From: an uncultured Bacteroides sp.
Lineage (GTDB): Bacteria > Bacteroidota > Bacteroidia > Bacteroidales > Bacteroidaceae
Length of the DNA: 64,000 bases
Assembly (NCBI RefSeq): GCF_963676325.1
Contig: NZ_OY781099.1
Coordinates: forward strand, 2,356,001-2,420,000
Reading direction: 5' to 3'
A program made the position numbers and the translations under genes. This document shows, piece after piece, positions 25,177 to 33,870 of the stretch; within the stretch, counting starts at the first letter, position 1; each line of letters starts with the position of its first letter. The notes beneath the pieces were generated by a model that had not been told where the DNA came from, ran no database searches, and worked only from the letters and a program-made list of their open reading frames with translations.

Positions 25177-27180
25177 ATGAAACACGAAGAAGACGAAAAA
25201 TTTACGGGATTACCCGAAAATGCTTTCAGAGCACTTAAAACTGGAGAAGTATATAACCCGCTGTTGTCTCCCGATAAGCAGTACAAGGAAGTAACACCCT
25301 GGTCGGTTCTTTGGGGTATTGCAATGGCTATTCTTTTTTCGGCCGCAGCCGCTTATCTGGGATTAAAAGTTGGTCAGGTATTTGAAGCTGCAATTCCAAT
25401 CGCAATTATAGCTGTTGGAGTATCTGGCGCAGCAAAAAGAAAGAATGCATTAGGTGAGAATGTTATTATTCAATCCATCGGAGCAAGCTCGGGTGTTATT
25501 GTTGCCGGAGCAATCTTTACCCTTCCTGCACTATACATTCTTCAGGCTAAATATCCTGAGATGTCGGTTACTTTCTTTCAAGTGTTTATTAGCTCTCTAT
25601 TAGGGGGTGTTCTTGGTATCTTATTCTTAATACCTTTCCGTAAATACTTTGTGAAGGAAATGCATGGTCAATATCCTTTTCCGGAAGCAACAGCCACTAC
25701 TCAGGTTATTGTTTCAGGAGAAACAAGCGGTAACCAGGCAAAGCCATTATTAATTGCAAGTATAGTGGGAGGTTTATATGACTTCATAGTTGCGACCTTT
25801 GGATGGTGGAACGAAAACTTCACTACTCGTGTATGTGGATTAGGTGATATGCTTGCCGAAAAGGCTAAACTGGTATTCAAGGTTAATACAGGTGCAGCGG
25901 TACTTGGTTTAGGATACATTATCGGATTAAAATACGCAGCTATTATTTGTTTTGGTTCACTTACAGTTTGGTGGGTTATCATACCTGGTATTTCTGTAAT
26001 ATGGGGAGATTCTGTACTTAATATGTGGAACCCGGATATTCATACAGCAGTAGGAACAATGAGCCCGGAATTAATCTTTAAATATTATGCAAAAAGCATT
26101 GGTATTGGTGGTATTGCTATGGCAGGAATCATTGGTATCATTAAGTCATGGAGCATCATTAAAAGTGCAGTTGGACTGGCTGCAAAAGAGATGAGCGGCA
26201 AAGATAATTCAGAAAAAGAGGTGATTCGTACTCAGAAGGACCTTTCAATGAAGATTATCGCTATTGGTTCTATCCTTACACTAGTATTGGTTTTCCTTTT
26301 CTTCTTCTTTGATGTGATGCAGGGAAATCTTTTGCAGTGCATTGTCGCTATTGCACTTGTAACTATTATAACATTCCTTTTCACAACTGTAGCTGCTAAT
26401 GCAATTGCTATTGTAGGTACAAACCCTGTATCGGGTATGACATTAATGACTCTTATTCTTGCTTCAGTGGTAATGGTTTCTGTTGGATTAAAAGGTCCGT
26501 CGGGAATGGTTGCTGCATTGGTTATGGGTGGTGTTGTTTGTACTGCATTATCTATGGCCGGAGGTTTTATAACCGACTTAAAGATAGGTTACTGGATTGG
26601 AACAACTCCTGCAAAACAGCAAACATGGAAGTTTTTGGGAACACTTGTATCTGCTGCAACTGTAGGCGGTGTAATGATTATATTGAATAAAACTTATGGC
26701 TTCACAAGCGGACAGTTGGCTGCCCCTCAGGCAAATGCTATGGCTGCTGTTATTGAACCGCTAATGAACGGAGTTGGTGCTCCATGGGTGCTTTATGGAA
26801 TTGGAGCAATCATCTCAATAGTGCTCACTTTCTGCGGAATTCCGGCATTGGCTTTCGCATTAGGTATGTTTATACCATTAGAACTGAATATTCCGCTGAT
26901 AGTAGGTGGAGCTATTAACTGGTATGTAACAACTCGTACAAAAGATGACGCTATTAATGCTGAACGAAGAGAAAAAGGAACGCTTCTTGCTTCCGGCTTT
27001 ATTGCAGGTGGTGCTTTAATGGGTGTAGTAAGTGCTGTTATGCGCTTTGGAGGAATCAACCTTGTAAACGAAGAATGGCTGTCTAATTCATGGTCGGAAG
27101 TGGCATCACTAGTAGCTTATATTGCATTGATTGTTTACTTTATCAAAGCTACAATGCATAAACCTCTTAACCAGAAATAA
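25177..27180 (+). CDS. OPT-family oligopeptide transporter
   Basis: A 667-residue polytopic inner membrane protein of the OPT family, with about 14-16 membrane segments. The N-terminus reads TGLPENAFRALKTGEVYNPLL and TPWSVLWGIAMAILFSAAAAYLGLKVGQVFEAAIP, which is typical of bacterial OPT members; the mid-protein GQYPFPEATATTQVI motif is also characteristic. It probably imports small peptides or metal-chelate compounds. The esterase gene follows after one base, so the two are in one transcript. Confidence 0.92.
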   Translation: MKHEEDEKFTGLPENAFRALKTGEVYNPLLSPDKQYKEVTPWSVLWGIAMAILFSAAAAYLGLKVGQVFEAAIPIAIIAVGVSGAAKRKNALGENVIIQSIGASSGVIVAGAIFTLPALYILQAKYPEMSVTFFQVFISSLLGGVLGILFLIPFRKYFVKEMHGQYPFPEATATTQVIVSGETSGNQAKPLLIASIVGGLYDFIVATFGWWNENFTTRVCGLGDMLAEKAKLVFKVNTGAAVLGLGYIIGLKYAAIICFGSLTVWWVIIPGISVIWGDSVLNMWNPDIHTAVGTMSPELIFKYYAKSIGIGGIAMAGIIGIIKSWSIIKSAVGLAAKEMSGKDNSEKEVIRTQKDLSMKIIAIGSILTLVLVFLFFFFDVMQGNLLQCIVAIALVTIITFLFTTVAANAIAIVGTNPVSGMTLMTLILASVVMVSVGLKGPSGMVAALVMGGVVCTALSMAGGFITDLKIGYWIGTTPAKQQTWKFLGTLVSAATVGGVMIILNKTYGFTSGQLAAPQANAMAAVIEPLMNGVGAPWVLYGIGAIISIVLTFCGIPALAFALGMFIPLELNIPLIVGGAINWYVTTRTKDDAINAERREKGTLLASGFIAGGALMGVVSAVMRFGGINLVNEEWLSNSWSEVASLVAYIALIVYFIKATMHKPLNQK

Positions 27181-27181
27181 A

Positions 27182-28030
27182 ATGAAAAAGATTATTTTAT
27201 CTGTTATGTTAGCTCTAACAACATCTGTTTTTGCTCAAAAACCAATTGAATTACCTCTTTGGCCTAATGGCGCACCTAATTCTAATGAATTAAAAGGTGA
27301 AGAACAAGAGCCTGAAAAAAATAGATTAAGCAATGTAACCTCTCCTACTATTACTGTTTACCCGGCAAAGAATGGTAACGGAAAAGCGATAATTATGTGT
27401 CCGGGCGGTGGGTATGCCCGCTTAGCGATGGATCATGAAGGACACGACATGGCTTCATGGTTTAATGCTCAGGGTATTACTTATGTGGTATTGAAATATC
27501 GTATGCCAAATGGTCATAGTGAAGTGCCTATCTCGGATGCAAGAGAAGCTATTATCATTGTTCGTAAACATGCAGCTGAGTGGGGAGTAAATGTACATAA
27601 AGTGGGTATCATGGGAGCATCAGCCGGTGGACATTTAGCTTCTACTCTGGCAACACACTTCAATGTAGAGACTCGTCCGGATTTCCAGATATTACTTTAT
27701 CCGGTTATTACGATGAATAAGAGCTACACGCATGGTGGTTCTCGCCAGAACTTAATCGGGAAAAGTCCAGTCAAGGAGCTTGAAACTTTATATTCTAACG
27801 AATTACAGGTAACAGAAAAGACTCCTAAAGCTTTTATAGCACTTTCAAGTGATGATAGCACTGTTCCTCCACAGAACAGTGTTAACTATTATCTTGCTCT
27901 GCTAAAGAATAAAGTTTCTGCTACTATGCATATTTATCCGATAGGCGGACATGGTTGGGGATTTCGTGATAGCTTCACATACAAACGTCAGTGGACTGAC
28001 GAGCTGGAAAAATGGCTTCGTGAATTCTAA
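27182..28030 (+). CDS. Secreted alpha/beta-hydrolase, acetyl-xylan esterase-like
   Basis: A 282-residue protein with signal peptide (KKIILSVMLALTTSVFAQ), so exported. It shows the PGGGYARLAMDHEG oxyanion region, the nucleophile elbow GASAGGHLAST, and late Asp (SSDDSTVPP) and His (GGHGWGF). This layout is that of the carbohydrate esterases found in Bacteroides glycan loci. The start at 27182 is chosen because the signal peptide begins there. It follows the OPT transporter gene by one base and precedes a GH2 enzyme gene, so removal of acetyl groups from a glycan is plausible. Confidence 0.82.
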   Translation: MKKIILSVMLALTTSVFAQKPIELPLWPNGAPNSNELKGEEQEPEKNRLSNVTSPTITVYPAKNGNGKAIIMCPGGGYARLAMDHEGHDMASWFNAQGITYVVLKYRMPNGHSEVPISDAREAIIIVRKHAAEWGVNVHKVGIMGASAGGHLASTLATHFNVETRPDFQILLYPVITMNKSYTHGGSRQNLIGKSPVKELETLYSNELQVTEKTPKAFIALSSDDSTVPPQNSVNYYLALLKNKVSATMHIYPIGGHGWGFRDSFTYKRQWTDELEKWLREF

Positions 28031-28060
28031 ATTCAACTAACACAATCACAATATTTAATT

Positions 28061-28103
28061 TCTCTGTCAGATATTGCTTCATAATGGCAAGATCTGGCAG
28101 AGA
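28061..28103 (+). other. Hairpin between the esterase and GH2 genes
   Basis: Bases 28061-28077 pair with 28087-28103 over about 17 positions with one mismatch and one G-T pair. There is no T-run after it, so it is more likely an mRNA-stabilising or processing hairpin than a terminator. It lies 24 bases before the GH2 start. Confidence 0.5.
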
Positions 28104-28126
28104 ATCTAATCATCTAATTTTAATTT

Positions 28127-31100
28127 ATGAAACACAAACTATCACTGGCATGGCTTGCGTTCATTCCTATCCTGTCTTTTGGACAAACTGACAGATACGA
28201 AATGATAACTAATCCTAATCTGACAAGCATTAATCGCGAAACTCCGCGTAGTACATTTACTTCTTACACAAATGAAAATGCGGCAATCAGGAATGACCGA
28301 AAGACAGATACCTATCGTCTTTCACTGAATGGTGTCTGGAAATTCAATTATACTGAAGATTTCGAAAATCGCCCCGCAGAGTTTATGAATCCTGATTTTA
28401 ATGTAAGCAAATGGAGCGACATTAAAGTCCCCGGCAACTGGGAACGCCAGGGATTTGGTACTGCTATTTATGTGAACTCTTCTTACGAATTTCTTTCTCC
28501 CGGATATAAGCCTTACTGGGATGCTCCTAACCCTCCGTTCGTTCCTAAAGAATGGAATCCAACAGGAACTTACCGTCGTGACTTTAATCTTCCTGCCAAT
28601 TGGGAAGGAAAAGAAATATTTCTGAGTGCTGATGCTGTAAAGGGGGTTTCATTTTACTATCTGAATGGAACTTTCATCGGAATGAATAAAGAATCTAAAA
28701 CTCCTTCTCGTTTTAATATTACAAAATATGCAAAACCGGGAAAGAATGTATTGGCTGTTCAGGTTCATCGTTTTTCGGATGCTACATATTTGGAATGTCA
28801 GGACATGTGGAGACTTAGTGGATTTGAAAGAGAGGTTTATATTTATGCTCAACCTAAAACCCGCATTGCCGACTTTACCGTGCATTCTCCTTTGGATAAA
28901 ACGTATAAAGATGGTGTATTTAGCCTGGATGTACTGATTAATAATGCATCAGGAGAGAATAAAGCTGTATCTGTTTCATATAATGTAATGGATGCTGATG
29001 GAAAATCTGTTCTGCAAAGCAAGGAACAAAAAACTGTAGGTGAATCAGGCACTATTTCTTTCGGACAGAACGTGATTAAAAACGTAAAGTCCTGGACTGC
29101 CGAAACACCAAACTTGTATACACTGGTTATCTCACTGAAAGATGCAACCGGTCAGCTACTGGAAGCAACAAGTACAAAGGTTGGCTTCCGCACTGTTGCT
29201 ATTGTAAACAAACAATTGCTGGTAAACGGACAACCTATTTTAATTAAAGGTGTAAATGTACATGAACATAACGAAGTAAACGGCCATTATGTAACGGAAG
29301 ATCTGATGCTGAAAGACTTCGAGCTATGGAAGAAGTTTAATGTAAATACAGTTCGTACATGTCATTACCCACAACAGGAACGTTTCTATGAATTGTGCGA
29401 TCAATACGGTATTTACGTAATTGATGAAGCAAATATAGAAACTCACGGAATGGGATATGATCTTAGAAAAGGTGGTACATTGGCTAATAATCCACTTTTC
29501 GAAGCTGCTCACATGTATCGTACAGTGAATATGTATCTTCGTGATAAGAATCATCCTTCCGTAATCACATGGTCTTTAGGAAATGAAGCAGGAAACGGAA
29601 TCTGTTTCTACAATACTTATAAATATCTGAAATCACAGGACTCATCACGTCCGGTTCAATATGAACGTGCAGGACTGGAATGGAATACTGATATATTCTG
29701 TCCTATGTATGCAACTCCTGCTTATATTGAGAGATATGCGCAGAATCCTAAGTCTGACCGTCCGCTGATTCAATGCGAATATGCTCATGCAATGGGTAAC
29801 AGTCTTGGAAATTTCAAAGAATATTGGGATATCATCAAGAAATATCCAATCCTGCAAGGTGGATGCATCTGGGACTGGGTAGATCAGGGATTCCTTGAAA
29901 AGACTAAAGACGGACGTAAATTCTGGGCTTACGGTGGCGACTTTGGCAAAATAGGTACACCTTCTGATGGTGACTTCTGCATCAACGGTCTGGTATATCC
30001 TGATCGTACAACTAAACCTGCAACAGAAGAGATGCGCAAGGTTTATCAGAATATTGATTTCGGTAAAGTAGATGTAAAAAATAGTAAAGTGACAATCCAT
30101 AACGGTTTCTTCTTTACTAATCTGAATAAATATGATTTCAGCTATACTATAAGAAATCATGGAAAAGCTGTTTCTACCGAAAACTTCAATATAGATTGTG
30201 CGCCGGGTGATTCAGTAACTATTGATTTGAAAAATCTGCCAGCTCCTCGCACCACAACCGGTGATGATCAGATAGAATTTGAAGCAAAGATAAAAACTGC
30301 AGAACCTTTCCTTCCTGTAGGATATGTAATTGCCCGCGAACAAAAATATATTAATCTTTATATGAAGACAAAGAGCCCTGAGATGAAACCTGCTTCAGTA
30401 AACGAGACAGAGACTCAGGCTGTTCTTTCCGGTAAGGATTTCAAGGCTACATTTGATAAAAAGAGTGGTATGCTTGTTTCTTACATTCATAAAGGTACAG
30501 AATACATTCTCAACGGAGAGGGATTGCATCCTTTCTTCTGGCGTGCACCAACCGATAACGATTATGGCGCTGATCTTCCAACAAAACTAAAAGTATGGAA
30601 AGAAGCTAGTTATCAGGATGTAGTTGCTAAGAAATTTGCTGTGAGCAAAGAAGATAAGAGTGTAGTTTCCTGCACTTATGAATTCCCGGGTACAGATTCT
30701 CGCTGGGATGTAACTTACACAGTTTATGAAAACGGAATTATTAAAGTGGACAATAAATTTGTTGCCGCTAATGAAAAGACTCCAATGATTCCACGTGTAG
30801 GATTACGCATGCAGTTACCTATTGCTTTTGATAATCTTACTTATTACGGACGTGGCCCGAAAGAGAATTATCGTGACCGTCGAACAGCACAATTCTATGG
30901 TGAATACAAAACCAATGTAAAGGATAACTACGAACCTTATATCCGTCCGCAAGAAAATAATCACCGTACGGACATCCGCTGGTGTGCTTTTGCTGACAAG
31001 TCTGGAAAAGGTTTACTTTTCGTTGCCGACCGCACCTTCGAACTAAATGCTTCTCCTTACAAACTAGAAAGTATGGATAGTGGAGAAAGTATTTACAATG

Positions 31101-31336
31101 GCGATCCGTTGACAGAAAAGACAGACCATCGTCATCTATCAGATCCTAGACCTCAGAAGTTAATAGATCTATTTATAGATTACAGAATGATGGGGATTGG
31201 TGGAGATAATAGTTGGGGTGCTTTGCCACACGACAACTATCTGATCTTTACAGGTAAAGAGCCTATTACTTACGGATTCAGTATTGTACCTTTTAAGAAA
31301 GGATCCGACTTTAAGAATCTGATTATGCAGTATTAA
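28127..31336 (+). CDS. GH2-family beta-galactosidase, exported
   Basis: A 1069-residue glycoside hydrolase with a signal peptide (cleavage near LSFGQ). Domains in order: sugar-binding N-domain (LNGVWKFNY, VPGNWERQGFGTAIY), immunoglobulin-like domains, TIM barrel with acid/base Glu487 in SLGNEAGNG and nucleophile Glu551 in QCEYAHAMGNS, and the C-terminal beta-galactosidase small-chain domain with RGPKENYRDR. This is the LacZ architecture (about 1020 residues) with an added signal. It probably removes terminal galactose from a glycan in the periplasm or at the surface. Confidence 0.92.
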   Translation: MKHKLSLAWLAFIPILSFGQTDRYEMITNPNLTSINRETPRSTFTSYTNENAAIRNDRKTDTYRLSLNGVWKFNYTEDFENRPAEFMNPDFNVSKWSDIKVPGNWERQGFGTAIYVNSSYEFLSPGYKPYWDAPNPPFVPKEWNPTGTYRRDFNLPANWEGKEIFLSADAVKGVSFYYLNGTFIGMNKESKTPSRFNITKYAKPGKNVLAVQVHRFSDATYLECQDMWRLSGFEREVYIYAQPKTRIADFTVHSPLDKTYKDGVFSLDVLINNASGENKAVSVSYNVMDADGKSVLQSKEQKTVGESGTISFGQNVIKNVKSWTAETPNLYTLVISLKDATGQLLEATSTKVGFRTVAIVNKQLLVNGQPILIKGVNVHEHNEVNGHYVTEDLMLKDFELWKKFNVNTVRTCHYPQQERFYELCDQYGIYVIDEANIETHGMGYDLRKGGTLANNPLFEAAHMYRTVNMYLRDKNHPSVITWSLGNEAGNGICFYNTYKYLKSQDSSRPVQYERAGLEWNTDIFCPMYATPAYIERYAQNPKSDRPLIQCEYAHAMGNSLGNFKEYWDIIKKYPILQGGCIWDWVDQGFLEKTKDGRKFWAYGGDFGKIGTPSDGDFCINGLVYPDRTTKPATEEMRKVYQNIDFGKVDVKNSKVTIHNGFFFTNLNKYDFSYTIRNHGKAVSTENFNIDCAPGDSVTIDLKNLPAPRTTTGDDQIEFEAKIKTAEPFLPVGYVIAREQKYINLYMKTKSPEMKPASVNETETQAVLSGKDFKATFDKKSGMLVSYIHKGTEYILNGEGLHPFFWRAPTDNDYGADLPTKLKVWKEASYQDVVAKKFAVSKEDKSVVSCTYEFPGTDSRWDVTYTVYENGIIKVDNKFVAANEKTPMIPRVGLRMQLPIAFDNLTYYGRGPKENYRDRRTAQFYGEYKTNVKDNYEPYIRPQENNHRTDIRWCAFADKSGKGLLFVADRTFELNASPYKLESMDSGESIYNGDPLTEKTDHRHLSDPRPQKLIDLFIDYRMMGIGGDNSWGALPHDNYLIFTGKEPITYGFSIVPFKKGSDFKNLIMQY

Positions 31337-31362
31337 TTTTACTGTCTGAATAATTTTATAGT

Positions 31363-31404
31363 AATCACCAGAAAGGGACTCTCCTTTTTGGTGATTATTT
31401 TTTT
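31363..31404 (+). terminator. Terminator of the GH2 gene
   Basis: AATCACCA (31363-31370) pairs with TGGTGATT (31389-31396), with an inner AAAGG/CCTTT stem, followed by ATTTTTTT. Confidence 0.88.
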
Positions 31405-31507
31405 ATAAATAATTATTATTTTATTCTTTTAATTACAAAAAAAATATACTTTTGTACAGACAACAAAATTATTAATTATTCTTTCAAAGAATCTTAAAAA
31501 AATTATC

Positions 31508-31894
31508 ATGGCACTAAACACATGTCCAGACTGCGGAAACCAAGTTTCTTCCGAAGCCACCAACTGTCCAAACTGCGGCAAACCTCTAAACAAACCATTT
31601 GAAGCACCAGAGGCAAAACAAGAAAGTAATAATGAACCACCTCCAAAGACTTGGTTGATTGAATCAATTCTGACAACTATCTTTTGCTGTTTGCCCTTTG
31701 GCATTGTAGGCATCATCTATGCTGCAAAGGTAGAATCAAGCTGGTATGCTGGAAGAAAAGAAATTGCTCTTAATGCTTCAAAATCAGCAAAAACATGGAC
31801 TCTGGTAGCATTATTTAGTGGTATTACAGCTGTTGTTCTATATATTATTTTAGTTGTTATTATCGGACTTGGCGCTGCATCAATGAATTATTAA
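31508..31894 (+). CDS. Zinc-ribbon and CD225/dispanin-domain membrane protein
   Basis: A 128-residue protein: N-terminal zinc ribbon with two Cys pairs (CPDCGNQVS and CPNCGKPLN), a Pro/Glu linker, then a dispanin-type domain (residues ~47-125) with two membrane segments and the loop PPPKTWLIESILTTIFCC to AAKVESSWYAGRKEIALNASK. CD225 proteins are relatives of eukaryotic IFITMs; bacterial roles are unknown. A TACTTTTG -7 box is at 31447-31454. The DUF2752 gene follows after 26 bases, so they form a pair. Confidence 0.85.
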   Translation: MALNTCPDCGNQVSSEATNCPNCGKPLNKPFEAPEAKQESNNEPPPKTWLIESILTTIFCCLPFGIVGIIYAAKVESSWYAGRKEIALNASKSAKTWTLVALFSGITAVVLYIILVVIIGLGAASMNY

Positions 31895-31920
31895 TAACTA
31901 ATTCTACATTTCTATAGATA

Positions 31921-32307
31921 ATGAAAAACAGACAACAAAAAATCAGAAAAGCATTAGTAATAGGTGCTTCTCTGATTTTTTTATTAATCTATTTTCTTTT
32001 TAATCCACAACACAGCATTCTCTTCCCTAAATGTCCGATTTATGTATTAACCGGATGGCAATGCCCGGGATGTGGTTCTCAAAGAGCTATTCATTGTTTG
32101 CTAAACTTTGATTTTGTACAAGCGTTTAGCTATAATGCACTAATGGTTATGTCCATTCCTTATCTATTCATAGCGTTCTATTTTGAATATTTCAAAGGAA
32201 AGTACAAATATCCCAGAATTCGCAAGATCCTCTTCGGCGAAAAAGCCTGCCTCTTAATCCTTGTAATCACTATTACCTTTTTCTTCACAAGAAATCTTGT
32301 GGTATAA
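31921..32307 (+). CDS. DUF2752 membrane protein
   Basis: A 128-residue protein with three predicted membrane segments. It has the typical DUF2752 centre: PKCPIYVLTGWQCPGCGSQRAIHCLLNFDFVQAF.YNAL, with the conserved CPxCGxxR motif that could bind metal. Function of the family is unknown. It is likely co-transcribed with the zinc-ribbon/CD225 gene; both proteins are small, membrane-bound and Cys-rich. Confidence 0.88.
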   Translation: MKNRQQKIRKALVIGASLIFLLIYFLFNPQHSILFPKCPIYVLTGWQCPGCGSQRAIHCLLNFDFVQAFSYNALMVMSIPYLFIAFYFEYFKGKYKYPRIRKILFGEKACLLILVITITFFFTRNLVV

Positions 32308-32309
32308 AA

Positions 32310-32340
32310 AAAGCCACTCAAAAATAGTTTAAGTGGCTTT
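32310..32340. terminator. Bidirectional terminator between DUF2752 and ferritin genes
   Basis: AAAGCCACT (32310-32318) pairs with AGTGGCTTT (32332-32340); A-run on one side, T-rich on the other. The two genes are convergent. Confidence 0.8.
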
Positions 32341-32366
32341 CATTATAGTAAAGCAAATTATGCTTA

Positions 32367-32849
32367 CTATTTTCTCTGTCCTAACTGAGCATCGATATAG
32401 AATATACCATTATCACCAGCCATTTTAACACGATCTACAATTTCTTTTGAAGTAGCTTCTTCTTCTACTTGTTCGCGGACAAAGCCCCATAGAAAATCCT
32501 GTGACGCTTTATCTTTTTCACCAGCAGCAACATCTACCAATTTATCTATCAACCCTGAAATATGCACTTCATGATTATATACACTTTCAAAAACATCTAA
32601 CGGATTTTTCCAATCAGTAGGAACTGAATCAACTCTTCCTACATAAGCTGTACCTCCGCGCTTTATCAAATAATCAATCATTGAATAGGCATGACCTAAT
32701 TCTTCTTTTGACTGAGCTTTCATCCACACTGAAAAACCGTTAAAACCTGCTTTTGCAAAGTATAATGACATTGATAAATAGAGATTGGCCGACCACATTT
32801 CTACATTGATCTGCTCATTAATAGCATCTTGTATTTTTTTGCTTAACAT
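32367..32849 (-). CDS. ftnA: Ferritin (bacterial non-haem ferritin)
   Basis: A 160-residue iron-storage protein that forms a 24-subunit shell. Ferroxidase ligands are visible in INEQINVEMWSANLYLSM (Glu17-type site), SKEELGHAYSMIDYL (E-x-x-H) and FLWGFVREQVEEEATS (E and Q). Length fits FtnA (about 160-165). Single gene. On the minus strand a TATCTTTG -7 box is at 32910-32917, 60 bases upstream, without a clear -33 box. Confidence 0.95.
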   Translation of the reverse strand: MLSKKIQDAINEQINVEMWSANLYLSMSLYFAKAGFNGFSVWMKAQSKEELGHAYSMIDYLIKRGGTAYVGRVDSVPTDWKNPLDVFESVYNHEVHISGLIDKLVDVAAGEKDKASQDFLWGFVREQVEEEATSKEIVDRVKMAGDNGIFYIDAQLGQRK

Positions 32850-33077
32850 AATATTATTTGTTTTTTAGTTTAAGTATAGTTTATAAAACAACTAGATTTT
32901 AAATATGTTCAAAGATATCATTAAATAAAATCTCAAAAAACATGTTCCCTGCTTGTACAAACAAACCTTTGAGTTATAAAAGCCCCAGCACACCAGCTTA
33001 TACAAACTGATAAATAGCATTATGAGGTTACGGTTTACTATACACGAGTAAACAAGTAAACAAAAAAGAGCAAACAC

Positions 33078-33108
33078 TTTGTCAATCAAAACAAAAGCAT
33101 TAACTTTG
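33078..33108 (+). promoter_or_regulatory. Promoter of rpsP
   Basis: TTTG (33078-33081), 19 bases, TAACTTTG (33101-33108): exact consensus; start codon 63 bases later. The rest of the 322-base gap between ftnA and rpsP (32850-33171) holds no other feature I can support, apart from the ferritin -7 box. Confidence 0.8.
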
Positions 33109-33171
33109 CAGCCGCTAATACGAGTTATTAGCATTAATTCAAATCATTAATTAAAAAAACATTTATTAAGA

Positions 33172-33714
33172 ATGGCAACAAAGATCAGATTACAAAGACG
33201 CGGTCGCAAGAGCTACGCGTTCTATCAGATTGTTATTGCGGACAGCAGAGCACCACGTGATGGTAAGTTTATTGAAAAAATCGGTTCTTACAACCCTAAC
33301 ACCGATCCTGCAACAATAGATTTGGATTTCGACCGTGCATTATATTGGGTTCTTACAGGAGCTCAACCTACTGACACAGTTCGTAATATTCTTTCTCGCG
33401 AAGGTATTTACATGAAGAAACACCTACTTGGTGGTGTAACTAAGGGCGCATTTGGTGAAGCTGAAGCTGAAGCTAAATTTGAAGCTTGGAAGAATAACAA
33501 AGAAAGCGGTCTTGCTGCATTGAAAGCTAAGAACGACGAAGCTGCTAAAGCTGATGCTAAAGCACGCTTAGATGCTGAAAAGAAAATCAACGAAGCAAAA
33601 GCTAAAGAATTAGCAGATAAGAAAGCTGCTGAACTTGCTGCTGAAGCTGCCGCTGCTGCACCTGCTGCTGAAGAAGCTGCTCCTGCTGTAGAAGAAGCTC
33701 CTGCTGCTGAATAA
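33172..33714 (+). CDS. rpsP: 30S ribosomal protein S16 with Ala/Glu-rich extension
   Basis: A 180-residue protein. Residues 1-~85 are the S16 domain (ATKIRLQRRGRKSYAFYQIV, then GKFIEKIGSYNPN). The rest is a low-complexity Ala/Lys/Glu tail that is likely helical, then ends in repeated AAEEAAPA units. Most bacterial S16 proteins stop near 80-90 residues; tails like this are usual in Bacteroides. It is a monocistronic gene here, not linked to rimM or trmD. Strong promoter and terminator flank it. Confidence 0.96.
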   Translation: MATKIRLQRRGRKSYAFYQIVIADSRAPRDGKFIEKIGSYNPNTDPATIDLDFDRALYWVLTGAQPTDTVRNILSREGIYMKKHLLGGVTKGAFGEAEAEAKFEAWKNNKESGLAALKAKNDEAAKADAKARLDAEKKINEAKAKELADKKAAELAAEAAAAAPAAEEAAPAVEEAPAAE

Positions 33715-33746
33715 TTTCAGCAACTTTATTTTCAAATAAAGCATTA

Positions 33747-33780
33747 AAAATCCCTCAGGAATCAGTTCTTGAGGGATTTT
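33747..33780. terminator. Terminator of rpsP, also facing the sensor gene
   Basis: A perfect 11-bp stem, AAAATCCCTCA (33747-33757) with TGAGGGATTTT (33770-33780), followed by C then TTTTTC. It can also serve the convergent hybrid sensor gene. Confidence 0.88.
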
Positions 33781-33870
33781 CTTTTTCTATCATTAAATAT
33801 AATTTTATGCAGGAAGTTCCGTTCAAAACGGGATTAGGAAATAATAAAACCTATTAATTCACTTATTATT

